In this document: positions 1 to 8,684 of the stretch, piece after piece
Layout of the letters: every line of letters starts with the position of its first letter
Position numbering within the stretch: the stretch's first letter is position 1
Source of the DNA: a virus
IMG/VR virus record: IMGVR_UViG_3300020463_001342
Coordinates: 1-26,811 of that record
Length of the DNA: 26,811 bases
Reading direction: 5' to 3' (one strand)
Notes under the pieces: generated by a model
Database searches by the model: none
Seen by the model: the letters and a program-made list of their open reading frames with translations, nothing else
Told to the model about the DNA's origin: nothing
Translations under genes and position numbers: made by a program

Positions 1-128
1 AATCCAAATCCTTCTTGAGATTGAATTACCATTTTAGGTTTAGATAGAGTAATGATATCTCCACTTTCGTATGTCAATTCACCTATGTATTCTCCATAAG
101 TCGTTACTACAGTTGTTATGTTTGTCAT
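1..128 (-). CDS. Partial small protein, possibly Sm-like (N-terminus only)
   Basis: The first 42 codons of a minus-strand gene that runs off the left edge of the window. The ATG at 128 follows a good Shine-Dalgarno (AGGAG) about 6 nt upstream. The visible protein begins MTNITTVVTTYGEYIGEL and continues with alternating hydrophobic residues (YESGDIITLSKPKMV), a pattern of short beta strands like the first strands of an Sm/LSm barrel. No catalytic motif is visible. It lies directly downstream of the small membrane protein gene at 137-340 and probably belongs to the gp41 transcript. The Sm-like reading is inference from the strand pattern; the missing C-terminus could change it. Confidence 0.7.
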   Translation of the reverse strand, partial: MTNITTVVTTYGEYIGELTYESGDIITLSKPKMVIQSQEGFG

Positions 129-136
129 ATTTTCTC

Positions 137-340
137 CTATAATTTTATTGCCAACACTATTAGTATGGCTAACAATAACATATTAACCATGAATAATAAA
201 ATGCCAAGAATAGTATGATACCATATCCAGCGAGTCTTATATGCATTGTCAATAGTTAATTCTTCGGGGTTAGGGTTTTCCCATGTGCCTTTATCGGGTT
301 CACCCCATAAAGTATCTTTTATTTTATTTATTATTCCCAT
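137..340 (-). CDS. Small single-pass membrane protein, unknown function
   Basis: 67 aa. The N-terminal half is soluble and charged (residues 1-35, with WGEPDKGTWENPNPEE). Residues 38-66 form one long hydrophobic stretch (ILGILLFMVNMLLLAILIVLAI), so the protein should be a single-pass inner-membrane protein, perhaps with a bent or hairpin helix. No signal peptidase site is evident. Its ATG overlaps the last 10 nt of the gp41 helicase gene, so it should be translated by coupling with the helicase. I recognise no family. Two other short membrane proteins in this window (5985-6140 and 23992-24147) have the same general design but no evident sequence similarity. Confidence 0.75.
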   Translation of the reverse strand: MGIINKIKDTLWGEPDKGTWENPNPEELTIDNAYKTRWIWYHTILGILLFMVNMLLLAILIVLAIKL

Positions 341-1719
341 TTAAACTCTTTAAATTTTTCTGTGTTTACTCTTTCACCAGCTTCTGATTTATCAAACACG
401 GGTACATCATCTTTTGTAGTGACCATATTTTGTTGGTCGTCATCTTCTAATTTCATTTTACTTCTGTCAACTTTCAGTGTAAATCTATTATATTTAGTCG
501 GGTCGTTATATCTGTTTTTCAACTGTTTAACAAGTATCTTGCCCATAGAATTGAGTTCATCATTTGATATAAGTGCAAACATTAAATCTGCAGTTGCGGG
601 TAAACCAAATGACTCGGAAGTATCTTCCAAGCCTGGGTCGTCACTTTGAAATCCTTGACGGTTAGTTTGAGTTGCACTCATAATTGGAACATTAAATTCT
701 ACCGCAAGTCCACGCATTTCTTCTGCAATACTCTTGATATAAGAATAAGAGTTCACTGCACCACCAATCATTTTCATTCTACTTGATGAGCAAATGTTTA
801 GATAATCAACAAAGATTATTTCTGGTATAAAGTTTTTCTTTAGTTTTAATTCATTTAACAATGCACGAAAGTGAGAAGTGTTTGCTTGACCCGTAGGATA
901 TTCTTTGATAATTAATTTACCATCTGTCTTTGCAGTTATCTGACCCACTTTGTCTCTGAACATATCTTTAGATAAGTTTTCAATTTGGTCAATTGGTATG
1001 TTCAATAAGTTTGCATCAATTCTTTCTGCAATCCTTTCCTCTGCCATTTCCATAGTAATATATAAGACATTACGACCTTGTGATAATATATTAGATGCAC
1101 AATGACACATGAATAAAGATTTACCCACACCCGTTCCCGCAAGTGCAATATTTAAAGTTTTGTTAGGTAATCCACCTTTGGTTATCTTATTGAAGTTATC
1201 TAAATCAAAAGGTATGCGTTCTTCTTGTTCGTGATAGAAATCATATCGTTCATCTACTTGTTCAAGATAATCATGACCAATTTGAGTATCAAACGAAACA
1301 CCAAGTGCTTTTGATAGAACATCAGGGATTGCATTCTTTTGAAGTGTCGCATGTTTACCATCAATGATAGATATAGATTCCATTACCGCATTATATACAG
1401 AACGGTCTTGACACCATTTCTCAGTTCTTTCAATTAACCAATCTAGATTTTCAGATTCAGGTGTAAAGATATTCGGTAACATTTCAATCGCTTGTCGATA
1501 GTTTTCTTCATTAAGTCTACCACCTTCATCTATCTCAATTTTAAATGATTCTAAAGTTGGTATCTTATTATACTTCGATACGAACTTTGCAACTTCTTTG
1601 AATAAATCTTTATATGCACCTTCGAAATAATCAGGTGCAAGAAAAGGAAGAACTCTTCTTGTGTATTCTTCATTTGTTAAAAGATTTCTAAGTATCGTCT
1701 GTTCTAGATTGATGTTCAT
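331..1719 (-). CDS. 41: Replicative DNA helicase, T4 gp41 (DnaB family)
   Basis: 462 aa (T4 gp41 is about 475). It is the hexameric 5'-3' helicase that opens the fork and works with the primase. Visible motifs in order: a helical N-terminal domain (residues 1-150), Walker A near residue 195 (ALAGTGVGKSLFM), the conserved ITMEMAEERIAERI segment after it, Walker B (IIFVDYLNICSS), the sensor-like MSATQTNR, and the C-terminal QLKNRYNDPT/KVDRSKMKL region typical of RecA-fold replicative helicases. The start overlaps the end of the preceding 127-aa gene by 32 nt, so the two are coupled. It lies downstream of uvsX, as in marine T4-like phages. Confidence 0.96.
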   Translation of the reverse strand: MNINLEQTILRNLLTNEEYTRRVLPFLAPDYFEGAYKDLFKEVAKFVSKYNKIPTLESFKIEIDEGGRLNEENYRQAIEMLPNIFTPESENLDWLIERTEKWCQDRSVYNAVMESISIIDGKHATLQKNAIPDVLSKALGVSFDTQIGHDYLEQVDERYDFYHEQEERIPFDLDNFNKITKGGLPNKTLNIALAGTGVGKSLFMCHCASNILSQGRNVLYITMEMAEERIAERIDANLLNIPIDQIENLSKDMFRDKVGQITAKTDGKLIIKEYPTGQANTSHFRALLNELKLKKNFIPEIIFVDYLNICSSSRMKMIGGAVNSYSYIKSIAEEMRGLAVEFNVPIMSATQTNRQGFQSDDPGLEDTSESFGLPATADLMFALISNDELNSMGKILVKQLKNRYNDPTKYNRFTLKVDRSKMKLEDDDQQNMVTTKDDVPVFDKSEAGERVNTEKFKEFKWE

Positions 1720-2071
1720 TATTTAACCATTCTATATTTTCTTGGGTAGCCATAACTTCACCCGTTTCAACATCTTGTGCAACCATAGAACCATCTACAA
1801 GAGATTGGTCTATTATATTGGAAAGTATTTTACCACAGTATTCTTGAAATGTCAAGTTGTTTTCAATTTGTAGGTCAGGGTCAGGACTGCTAATTAGTTC
1901 ATAATTAAATGTAAGTGCGTCTCTCTTTCCGTCAAACGCAACATTACCATATCGAATAACCGTCTCTGGATATTCTTCTATTAGTCTTACATCCCAACCC
2001 TTCGTGTCGTCTGATTGAGGTATTATCTCGTAATGAACTCCTTCACTGAGTTTATCTAAGATATCGTTCAT
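1688..2071 (-). CDS. Conserved T4-like phage protein between uvsX and gene 41
   Basis: 127 aa, acidic, no membrane segment. Segments such as EYPETVIRYGNVAFDGKRDALTFNYELI suggest a beta-rich core, followed by a helical C-terminal part (FQEYCGKILSNIIDQSL). The start forms an ATGA overlap with the uvsX stop, and the end overlaps gp41 by 32 nt, so it is locked between recombinase and helicase translation. I recall similar proteins at this position in marine T4-like phages, but no function is assigned. Because of its place, a role in coordinating recombination and helicase loading is possible; that is inference only. Confidence 0.85.
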   Translation of the reverse strand: MNDILDKLSEGVHYEIIPQSDDTKGWDVRLIEEYPETVIRYGNVAFDGKRDALTFNYELISSPDPDLQIENNLTFQEYCGKILSNIIDQSLVDGSMVAQDVETGEVMATQENIEWLNNEHQSRTDDT

Positions 2072-3075
2072 ATAGAGTATGTTTGTTTTATGTAATCTTT
2101 AAAATCTGTTGTTTCAAATATTGGAGTCCAGAACTCAACATTGAGTGTATCTTTTTCACGAACTTTGTTTCCGATAGTTTCCCCAGTAGTTTTATCAACA
2201 ACCATATACCACCCATTACTAGGCTTAACAACATAACCACCGTTAACAGCAACATCCAACAGACCGCTATAACACTGTATTCCACCTTCCCACGATACCG
2301 AGATAGGTATTTTTGACTTTTCTTTAACATATCTACTCTTGTCAATATTTATAATAAAGTGATATCCTTTTATTTCCGTTCCAGTTTTATCTTGTTGTCT
2401 ACCAACAATCCAAATATTATCTGCAGAATAATAGATACCCGTACCACCACCAACAACATCTTTTGGAAATAATCCAATCTCTTTGTAGGTATGGTTCACT
2501 GCAATCAAAGGAATGTTTTTCATCTTAAGATAAGGTGTAGACATTCTAAATAATCCTTTTAACGCTTTTGCACGAGACATATCTGCAACTGATTTTTCAT
2601 TTAATGCATCTTCAAGTTCTTTCTTACTTGCAAGATTACCAATCGAGTCAATCACAACAATAACATCGTCTTCTCTTTCTAGTTCTTCAAACTGTTTAAT
2701 TAAATCAAACTTAAGTTCTTCTACATTTGTAATAGGAGTATGCAACACTCTGTCCATAGGAATATTAAACTGTTCAAAATAAGATTGTGGTGAACCGAAC
2801 TCTGAATCATAGAATAGTAATACTGCATCTTTCTTGTTTTCTAAATAAGAACTTGCAATCTTTAATGCAAATGAAGTTTTAAAATGTTTACTAGGCCCTG
2901 CGAGGACGGTAAGTCCAGGCGTAATACCACCTTCGGTACTACCACTCAGTGCGACATTCATCATAGGAACATCTGTAGACACTACATCCGTTTCACCAAA
3001 AAACTGAGACTCAGAAAGAACTTCGGTCAACGCAATTGTTGAATTCTTTTTTAGTTTATCCATAATAGACGGCAT
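2068..3075 (-). CDS. uvsX: UvsX recombinase (RecA-like)
   Basis: 335 aa with the start chosen here (T4 UvsX is 391). It coats single-stranded DNA and drives strand exchange for recombination-dependent replication, with UvsY (20273-20722) as loading partner. The Walker A loop GPSKHFKTSFAL is the distinctive UvsX form, and Walker B is DDVIVVIDSIGNL; both are near their expected positions. The start is set at the ATG at 3075 because a GGAG Shine-Dalgarno lies 8-9 nt upstream. A longer reading from a TTG at 3090 is possible but would place that codon next to the Shine-Dalgarno. The gene begins 1 nt after the UDP-glucose dehydrogenase stop codon. Confidence 0.95.
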   Translation of the reverse strand: MPSIMDKLKKNSTIALTEVLSESQFFGETDVVSTDVPMMNVALSGSTEGGITPGLTVLAGPSKHFKTSFALKIASSYLENKKDAVLLFYDSEFGSPQSYFEQFNIPMDRVLHTPITNVEELKFDLIKQFEELEREDDVIVVIDSIGNLASKKELEDALNEKSVADMSRAKALKGLFRMSTPYLKMKNIPLIAVNHTYKEIGLFPKDVVGGGTGIYYSADNIWIVGRQQDKTGTEIKGYHFIINIDKSRYVKEKSKIPISVSWEGGIQCYSGLLDVAVNGGYVVKPSNGWYMVVDKTTGETIGNKVREKDTLNVEFWTPIFETTDFKDYIKQTYSI

Positions 3076-3076
3076 A

Positions 3077-3931
3077 TTATTTTTCTCCAAATTTTATATT
3101 GTTAGATTTCTCTCGTTCATCGAGTTCATACTCTTCTCGCATTTTATTGTTTATTTTAACAGACTCCGCAATTAAAGTCAAGTCTTTATTAAATTTAACA
3201 AACGCATTCATATCTTTTGGTAGACACGCACCACCAAAACCTTTCTTCCCATCAAAGCCAGGAACACGGGTATGTGAATATCCTACTCGTTTATCTGCAG
3301 CTACAGCATTGATAATTCTATTTGGACTAGACCCAAAGTCAAGAGCTGCATCATATAGTTGATTAAAAAATGTTACTTTCATTCCGAGATAACTATTGAT
3401 TGCATATTTAACAAAAGATGCTTCTTGTGGTGTCATGGTTATAAAATTTCTTCCTACACATAAACTAAATTGATTATAGAAATCAATTACCCTACTACAA
3501 GACTCGGTAGAACATCCACCAAGTACATGGTAACTACTATAAATAAATTGTTCTTTTGCGGAGTTCTCTGTTAAAAACTCTGGATTGTAAGTAAGTCTTA
3601 GTTTATCATCATCGTGTATAGAGTTATATAAACGATTAATTACATCGGGAGTAATTGTTGATTTAATAACAACAAGACTTTTTGTGTGAGTGATAAGTTT
3701 TAGGACTGCATCTTCAACTATTGATGCATCTACCATACCATTATCATGCATTGGTGTAGGTGCAGTAATAAAAGTCATGATAGGTTCATACTCTACTAAA
3801 TTATCTATAGTAGTATCATACAATGGGTCTACTAAAAACTTATCAACTAGTTCATGAGTAAATGCATAGTCGACTGCCTTACCAACAAAACCGTGTCCGA
3901 CAATACCTAATTTTATTTTTGCGTCTTCCAT
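3077..3931 (-). CDS. UDP-glucose 6-dehydrogenase, short form
   Basis: 284 aa. The family oxidises UDP-glucose to UDP-glucuronate in two NAD-dependent steps. Visible: the N-terminal Rossmann loop GIVGHGFVGKAVDYAF, the TAPTP segment, the YNPEFLTENSA block, the central dimer helix (VKYAINSYLGMKVTFFNQL) and the catalytic cysteine in GFGGACLPKD near residue 240. Cellular enzymes are about 390-450 aa. This one stops about 45 residues after the catalytic cysteine, so the C-terminal UDP-binding domain is missing. It may be a compact but active form, may use a shorter substrate contact, or may be degraded. It sits next to a sugar-nucleotide epimerase, which would use UDP-glucuronate as substrate. Confidence 0.88.
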   Translation of the reverse strand: MEDAKIKLGIVGHGFVGKAVDYAFTHELVDKFLVDPLYDTTIDNLVEYEPIMTFITAPTPMHDNGMVDASIVEDAVLKLITHTKSLVVIKSTITPDVINRLYNSIHDDDKLRLTYNPEFLTENSAKEQFIYSSYHVLGGCSTESCSRVIDFYNQFSLCVGRNFITMTPQEASFVKYAINSYLGMKVTFFNQLYDAALDFGSSPNRIINAVAADKRVGYSHTRVPGFDGKKGFGGACLPKDMNAFVKFNKDLTLIAESVKINNKMREEYELDEREKSNNIKFGEK

Positions 3932-4899
3932 TAATTTACTCCCATGTAATCTTTATACCATTCCATAAAATATGCAACACCTTCTTCAATATCCACCATG
4001 GGTTGATATCCTAACTTTTGTAGTTTGTTTGTATTACTCCAAGTTTCTAAAACATCTGCGGGGTGTGGTGGAACAAAATTTACGACTGGTTCTCTATTTA
4101 ACTCTTTACCAATTCTATCTATAAACTTCATAAGTTCAACTTGTTTGCCATTACCTATATTATAGATTTCACCAGAAGATATATCTTGATTAAAGATAAC
4201 TATTTTTATTCCTTCAACAATATCATCAATATAGGTAAAATCTCTTTTCATCATTCCATGATTATATGCTTTGATTGGTTCATCCTTTACTATACTTGTA
4301 GAAAAATCAAAGAGTGCCATGTCGGGTCTACCCCATGGCCCATAGACCGTAAAAAATCTTAAACCTATATTATGCAAACCTGACATTTTAAACTGACATT
4401 CGTTTACATACTTAGTGTATGCATAGGGGTTCTTTTGATGTGGATGGACAATATCTTCTGTCCAAGGTAACGTAGTTGTACCACTATAAACAGAACTTGT
4501 TGATGCATATATAACTTTTTGTACATCATGTAGTTTACATACGTTAATTAAGTTTTGTGTACCCTCTATATTATCCTTATGATATAAATGTTCGTTACCC
4601 ATACTGTTTCGTACTCCCGCACGAGCAGCTAAATGTACAACAATATCTGGTTCGTAATCTTGAAAAAGATAATCTAGTTTTTCAAAGTTATTTAAATCGC
4701 AGTCTCTTATTTCTAAACCAAACTCTTCGCACCTATCGTATTTTAATTTTGGGTCGTAATAATTATTAAAGTTATCTATACCAATACAAAACAAATCATA
4801 CTCTTTTGTAAGTAAAGAATTCATTAGGTGACTACCGATAAACCCAGCACCACCCGTCACTAATATCTTCATGGGTTTAGTTTCTATTTCTGTAGACAT
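3931..4899 (-). CDS. NAD-dependent sugar-nucleotide epimerase (UDP-glucuronate 4-epimerase-like)
   Basis: 322 aa extended SDR enzyme. The NAD-binding motif is ILVTGGAGFIGSHL near residue 12, the acidic NAD-ribose contact is in IGIDNFNNYYD, the catalytic region has STSSVYSG and YxxxK in NPYAYTKYVNE, and RFFTVYGPWGRPDMA is typical of UDP-glucuronate 4-epimerases. It probably converts the product of the adjacent dehydrogenase to UDP-galacturonate. The stop overlaps the start of the dehydrogenase by 1 nt, so the two enzymes are made together. The ATG at 4899 overlaps the primase gene by 23 nt. An alternative ATG at 4872, directly before the Rossmann strand, is possible; neither has a strong Shine-Dalgarno. 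Confidence 0.9.
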   Translation of the reverse strand: MSTEIETKPMKILVTGGAGFIGSHLMNSLLTKEYDLFCIGIDNFNNYYDPKLKYDRCEEFGLEIRDCDLNNFEKLDYLFQDYEPDIVVHLAARAGVRNSMGNEHLYHKDNIEGTQNLINVCKLHDVQKVIYASTSSVYSGTTTLPWTEDIVHPHQKNPYAYTKYVNECQFKMSGLHNIGLRFFTVYGPWGRPDMALFDFSTSIVKDEPIKAYNHGMMKRDFTYIDDIVEGIKIVIFNQDISSGEIYNIGNGKQVELMKFIDRIGKELNREPVVNFVPPHPADVLETWSNTNKLQKLGYQPMVDIEEGVAYFMEWYKDYMGVN

Positions 4900-5839
4900 A
4901 TTCTAATGCTCTGTCAGCTTCTTTCACCATATCACGGTTCTTATACCAACCACCCGTGACTCCATCAAACTCCTTACATAATGTTGCAACTTGTTCTGCG
5001 GTGATTGGATATCCTTTTGAAACTGCATTACCGCATGTTGCAACCATGATTTGATACATTTTATAGTACCAACCCGTTTCTGTAGTTGCACGATATTCTG
5101 TTTCAAGTTTCTTAGACCAAAACGGACAGTCAGAATATCCCGTCCAATTATAGTTTGTATTATTTAGTTTATTCTTACGATGGTCTACTACTGCTTTTTG
5201 TAATTCTGGTGGTAATCTATCTAGAAAGTTTTTACCCTTGTTTTCAATATAAGAATGTTTCTCCATCAACATTTGTGGGTCAAGAGTAATACCACTATTT
5301 CTAAAATAAAAGTTGAACGCATTTGGATATTGTGCGGGAACATAATACATTCTTGCAAGGTCTTTAGTTTGTTCGTCACCAATCTCTTTGAATTCTTTGT
5401 TCATTGCAAACCAGAAATGTGATAAATCTTTTGAGTAAACTTCTTTGGTCAATGGAAATACTAGACGGAACTTTGGTTTCTTAGTTGTTGAAGATGCGGT
5501 ACTGTAACAGACATATTCATATGCACCAAATAAATCATATAATTGTTTTGTTAATAAATCCAAATTAGTATGCTGAATATCAGATGCGCCGTCAAGTATA
5601 AAACTATCGCAATCAAGACAAGCCCAAGAACCCCATTTATTAACATTCTTATTACTTCTTGTCCCGTCTTTGTGAAAGATAGCAGGACTAATAAGAGCAG
5701 AACTATTATTTCCACCTTTTTCTCCTTTTTTATTTGACAATTCATACAGTAATAAACACATTTTATCCCATGACTGGAATTGCATAGACCTATGAGTTTT
5801 ATTGTCATAGGTATTTTTGAAAATGGTTAGACTATACAT
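4877..5839 (-). CDS. Putative DNA primase of the archaeo-eukaryotic (AEP) type
   Basis: 320 aa, in the place where a primase partner for gp41 is expected. It does not show the zinc ribbon and TOPRIM motifs of T4 gp61. It shows an AEP-like pattern: CLDCD (D76 and D78) as the metal-binding hDhD motif, YSTASSTTKKPKFRLVFPL (residues 112-130) at the place of the sxH motif with basic residues, and TKDLARMYYVPA (D160) as a likely third carboxylate. The histidine usual in the second motif is absent (SSTT). A C-terminal helical domain (residues 235-320) could be the helicase-contact or PriCT-like part. It would make primers for lagging-strand synthesis. Assignment rests on motif pattern, not on similarity search. 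Confidence 0.7.
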   Translation of the reverse strand: MYSLTIFKNTYDNKTHRSMQFQSWDKMCLLLYELSNKKGEKGGNNSSALISPAIFHKDGTRSNKNVNKWGSWACLDCDSFILDGASDIQHTNLDLLTKQLYDLFGAYEYVCYSTASSTTKKPKFRLVFPLTKEVYSKDLSHFWFAMNKEFKEIGDEQTKDLARMYYVPAQYPNAFNFYFRNSGITLDPQMLMEKHSYIENKGKNFLDRLPPELQKAVVDHRKNKLNNTNYNWTGYSDCPFWSKKLETEYRATTETGWYYKMYQIMVATCGNAVSKGYPITAEQVATLCKEFDGVTGGWYKNRDMVKEADRALEYVYRNRN

Positions 5840-5847
5840 TGTTGCAT

Positions 5848-5876
5848 ATTATACATGGTTTAACAAGAATTGTCAA
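5848..5876 (-). promoter_or_regulatory. Early sigma70-type promoter of the AEP-like primase gene
   Basis: On the minus strand, TTGACA (5876-5871), exactly 17 bp, then TATAAT (5853-5848). The primase ATG begins 8 nt after the -10 box, so the mRNA should have a leader of only 1-2 nt. The -35 box overlaps the stop codon of the small gene at 5873-6001. Confidence 0.85.
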
Positions 5877-6001
5877 TTGGAAGAGTCTTCCCAATGCATA
5901 CAACCTTGTTCTTTAAATATCTTGCGATATTTTTTCATCATTCTTTCGTGTCGTTTTTGTAATTCCTTTTCTTTCTTTGTTATCTTACCCAAACTTCGCA
6001 C
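5873..6001 (-). CDS. Possible 42-aa basic, helical protein
   Basis: A short reading frame starting with GTG at 6001 and ending at the -35 box of the next promoter. The product is rich in Lys/Arg/Glu (KKEKELQKRHERMMKKYRK), predicted as one long helix, ending EQGCMHWEDSSN. It overlaps the upstream small membrane protein gene by 17 nt in another frame. No Shine-Dalgarno is clear, and the start codon is not ATG; coupling to the overlapping gene would be needed. It fills a space that would otherwise be empty in a very compact region, which is the main support. Confidence 0.45.
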   Translation of the reverse strand: MRSLGKITKKEKELQKRHERMMKKYRKIFKEQGCMHWEDSSN

Positions 6002-6140
6002 CACTATTTACATCATCTTTCTTTTTCTTTTTAAAAGTAAAAAAGTTTTTAAATCCACCACTTAATCCCCACATAGTAAATAGATATACTAAAGTTAATA
6101 TACCTATCATTTGTAAGATTGCTTCAATCCACTCTAACAT
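5985..6140 (-). CDS. 51-aa membrane protein coupled to gene 43
   Basis: Begins [21 protein letters not shown]: one transmembrane helix (about residues 4-26), a short GLSGGFKNFF turn, then a lysine-rich cytoplasmic tail (FKKKKKDDVNSGAKFG). Positive-inside rules place the tail in the cytoplasm. The start codon shares one base with the gene 43 stop (TGATG), so it should be translated by termination-reinitiation after the DNA polymerase. I recognise no family. A membrane anchor near the replication machinery is conceivable, but that is inference from position only. Confidence 0.75.
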   Translation of the reverse strand: MLEWIEAILQMIGILTLVYLFTMWGLSGGFKNFFTFKKKKKDDVNSGAKFG

Positions 6141-8614
6141 CAACTAAAAAAATCCTCTAACGATGCTTTGGGTTCTGCACTCCAACCAACTGCATCGAAG
6201 ATTGGTTCAAGTGGTTCAAGAAAAGTTTTCTCAAACATTTTATCATAATCAATATATTTGTTTAGATTTAATTCTTTAGGTAAAACTGTCTTAAAAGAAA
6301 TGACATTTTCATTTATTGGATTGGGTGTCTTCAAGTAAGTATATTTAATTTTTTCTCCATTGTTTATCGCTTCATACTTAATAGTTAAATTATTTTTTTG
6401 AAGATAATGATTATACAATAAACAACCTCTAGAATGAATAGGTGTTCCTTTACCATAAATAGTATTTCTATCTGCATATTTTTTTACATGTCGGACTCCT
6501 CTCGGAAAAGAAATATCTTCTGCGGGAGAATCTTTGAATACATTTTTAAATACACTTACAAAGTGTTGTGCATCATCTTGTGTTTGTGCAACAATAATTT
6601 TAAATAGTTCTTTCATTTTATTACGAACTAATTCTGGAGTTGAAGACTTAATTGCTTCAATACCCATGACTTTGAGTTTAGGTTCTTTGTACTGTACTCC
6701 TTCTGAGTTGTGTACATTTAGAATATATCTTTTCTTTGCAACCCAAATACCTTTATCTGCAATAACCTCTCGTCCCATTTCCATACGATTAGACATTGCA
6801 CCCGTATAGTCTGCAAGTTCTTGATAGGATTTAGTTAATACTTTTTCAAAGTGTGTCTTACTAATCTCGTCCAAAAACTTAACTGGATTTTTAGGATTAA
6901 ATTTCTGGACGAGTTCTCCCATATTAATATAGAGAGAATCAGTATCAATTGCAATTACATAATCTTTATCATCTGTTTCTAAAAGTTTATTCATTTCTTT
7001 GTTGACAGTTCTTTCTGCCCATAGAATAGATAGTTGACCACCAAGAGTAATTGACTCTGCAACTCTTTGGTCGAAGTATCTAAACCAACGATTACCTAAT
7101 GCACCATATAACGAGTTCATCAAAATCTTGATAGACATCTGTTGATTATCTAAATGTGATATTCTATTTGATAAAGACTTAGTTGGTGTAGATTCATACT
7201 CTTGTTTTAATTCTAACATTTCTTTTTTAATGTCAACTCTTTCTTCGTAATAATTTTGTATTACATAAGGAATAACCCCTTGTCTATCTTTCTTAAATCT
7301 TGCACCATTAGGTGCAGTTGCATAAGTTGTATCGACTTCCGTCTGTTTTCTAAGTATATGTTCTAGAGAAGTATTTACTAAACCATCTACAACTGTTTCT
7401 GGAGACATATTGTTTTGAATAATAATATTTGGATACAGTGAATTCAAATCAAAGGACACGACCCACTCATGACTTCCTACTTGCGGTTCTTTTACATAAC
7501 CACCAACAAAACTAGTTTTTGACTTTTCTTCTTTGGGGGGACAAACAACTTTATTGCGATTTAACATACGATAAATTATATTATCCCATATCTTTGTTGT
7601 TCCGAGTGCATCACGATAGTTTACCCCACCTCGATATGCCATAGTAAGTGTTAATGTAATTAATCCGAGTGACTCCTCAAACCTATCAATCAATTCTACA
7701 TCTTTTATATTATATTCAATAAACTTTTGAAAGTCATTTTTATATAATGCAAACAAACTATCTTGTTCTTCGTATGATATCTTACCTTCACCAAGAACCA
7801 CATGTGCAATATTATTTAAAGTATACGACTCTTGTTCACCAAGAGTATTGTAAGTAAATTTTCTAAATATTTCTTTATAGTCTAATTGTGTGACTCCAAG
7901 TATTTCATAAGTTATTGCTTCTTTACCATAATAGTCAGTTCCCTTATCTTCTTTCACATGTCCCCATGGTGAAAGTTCTTTTACTTTATCTTCTCCATAT
8001 ATTTTACGCAAACGATTAATTACATAAACCATATCAAAACTAATACTATTCCAACCCGTGACAATGTCAGGATAATTTTGTTTCCAGTAATCTAAGAACT
8101 TATGTAAGAGTGCAGCTTCATTCTGACATTTAGTATAAAGAACATTCTCTGCGGGATTATAATCTCCACAACCCCAAGTACGATAAACATTTTCTTTGTT
8201 GTTTTTTGTAGTGATTGCAGTGATAGGATAATTTGCATATTTTGGTTCGGGAAAACCTTCGTCAGATTGTACTTCAATATCAAAACTTGTAACCGAAACA
8301 TCATCACGATTAAATTTTATTTCTTCGGGATATTTTTGTGCAATAAATTGTGCAACAAAATCATTCATCCCATAAATATTGAAAGTATCTACCCCCTGAT
8401 ATCTTTTTGTAAAGTCTGTCGCATCACGCATGGAATCAAACTCTATCGGGTCAACTGCTTCATCAAATAAAGTTTTCCAACCTGATTTGGGTTCAGGGGT
8501 AGAAACGTATAGAGTAGGTTTAAACGGAATTCTTTTCTGAACTCTTTGTCCGCCTTTATATCCTATGTAAAGTAAGTTGTTTCCAAAACGAGAAACATTT
8601 GTATAAAAATCCAT
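6140..8614 (-). CDS. 43: DNA polymerase, T4 gp43 (family B)
   Basis: 824 aa (T4 gp43 is 898). It is the replicative polymerase with 3'-5' proofreading. Exonuclease motif I is [11 protein letters not shown] (near residue 110), exonuclease II is [15 protein letters not shown], and exonuclease III is YNIKDVELI. Polymerase motif A is [13 protein letters not shown] (near residue 390), motif B is [19 protein letters not shown], motif C is [10 protein letters not shown] (near residue 555). The thumb ends in the C-terminal segment [20 protein letters not shown], with a final ASLEDFFS tail like the clamp-binding peptide of T4 gp43. The promoter at 8623-8651 ends 8 nt before the ATG, so the message should be practically leaderless. 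Confidence 0.98.
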   Translation of the reverse strand: MDFYTNVSRFGNNLLYIGYKGGQRVQKRIPFKPTLYVSTPEPKSGWKTLFDEAVDPIEFDSMRDATDFTKRYQGVDTFNIYGMNDFVAQFIAQKYPEEIKFNRDDVSVTSFDIEVQSDEGFPEPKYANYPITAITTKNNKENVYRTWGCGDYNPAENVLYTKCQNEAALLHKFLDYWKQNYPDIVTGWNSISFDMVYVINRLRKIYGEDKVKELSPWGHVKEDKGTDYYGKEAITYEILGVTQLDYKEIFRKFTYNTLGEQESYTLNNIAHVVLGEGKISYEEQDSLFALYKNDFQKFIEYNIKDVELIDRFEESLGLITLTLTMAYRGGVNYRDALGTTKIWDNIIYRMLNRNKVVCPPKEEKSKTSFVGGYVKEPQVGSHEWVVSFDLNSLYPNIIIQNNMSPETVVDGLVNTSLEHILRKQTEVDTTYATAPNGARFKKDRQGVIPYVIQNYYEERVDIKKEMLELKQEYESTPTKSLSNRISHLDNQQMSIKILMNSLYGALGNRWFRYFDQRVAESITLGGQLSILWAERTVNKEMNKLLETDDKDYVIAIDTDSLYINMGELVQKFNPKNPVKFLDEISKTHFEKVLTKSYQELADYTGAMSNRMEMGREVIADKGIWVAKKRYILNVHNSEGVQYKEPKLKVMGIEAIKSSTPELVRNKMKELFKIIVAQTQDDAQHFVSVFKNVFKDSPAEDISFPRGVRHVKKYADRNTIYGKGTPIHSRGCLLYNHYLQKNNLTIKYEAINNGEKIKYTYLKTPNPINENVISFKTVLPKELNLNKYIDYDKMFEKTFLEPLEPIFDAVGWSAEPKASLEDFFS

Positions 8615-8622
8615 TGTTGTGT

Positions 8623-8651
8623 ATTATATAGTATTCATCAATAAAAGTCAA
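8623..8651 (-). promoter_or_regulatory. Early promoter of gene 43
   Basis: Minus strand: TTGACT (8651-8646), 17 bp, TATAAT (8628-8623), then ACACAACA and the ATG. The -35 box is built into the 3' arm and tail of the hsp20 terminator hairpin (8647-8672). Confidence 0.85.
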
Positions 8652-8672
8652 GGGATATTTCTACCCCTTGAC
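8647..8672 (-). terminator. Intrinsic terminator after hsp20
   Basis: On the minus strand, GTCAAGGG (8672-8665) pairs with CCCTTGAC (8654-8647) around a 10-nt loop, followed by TTTTATT. The 8-bp stem lies about 12 nt after the hsp20 stop codon. Confidence 0.8.
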
Positions 8673-8684
8673 CACAAATAAAAG

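Noticed and set aside
2345-2352. TATAAATA (minus) inside uvsX as a late promoter
   Set aside because: Inside a coding region with no appropriate start nearby; a similar chance box occurs in gene 62 near 10010.
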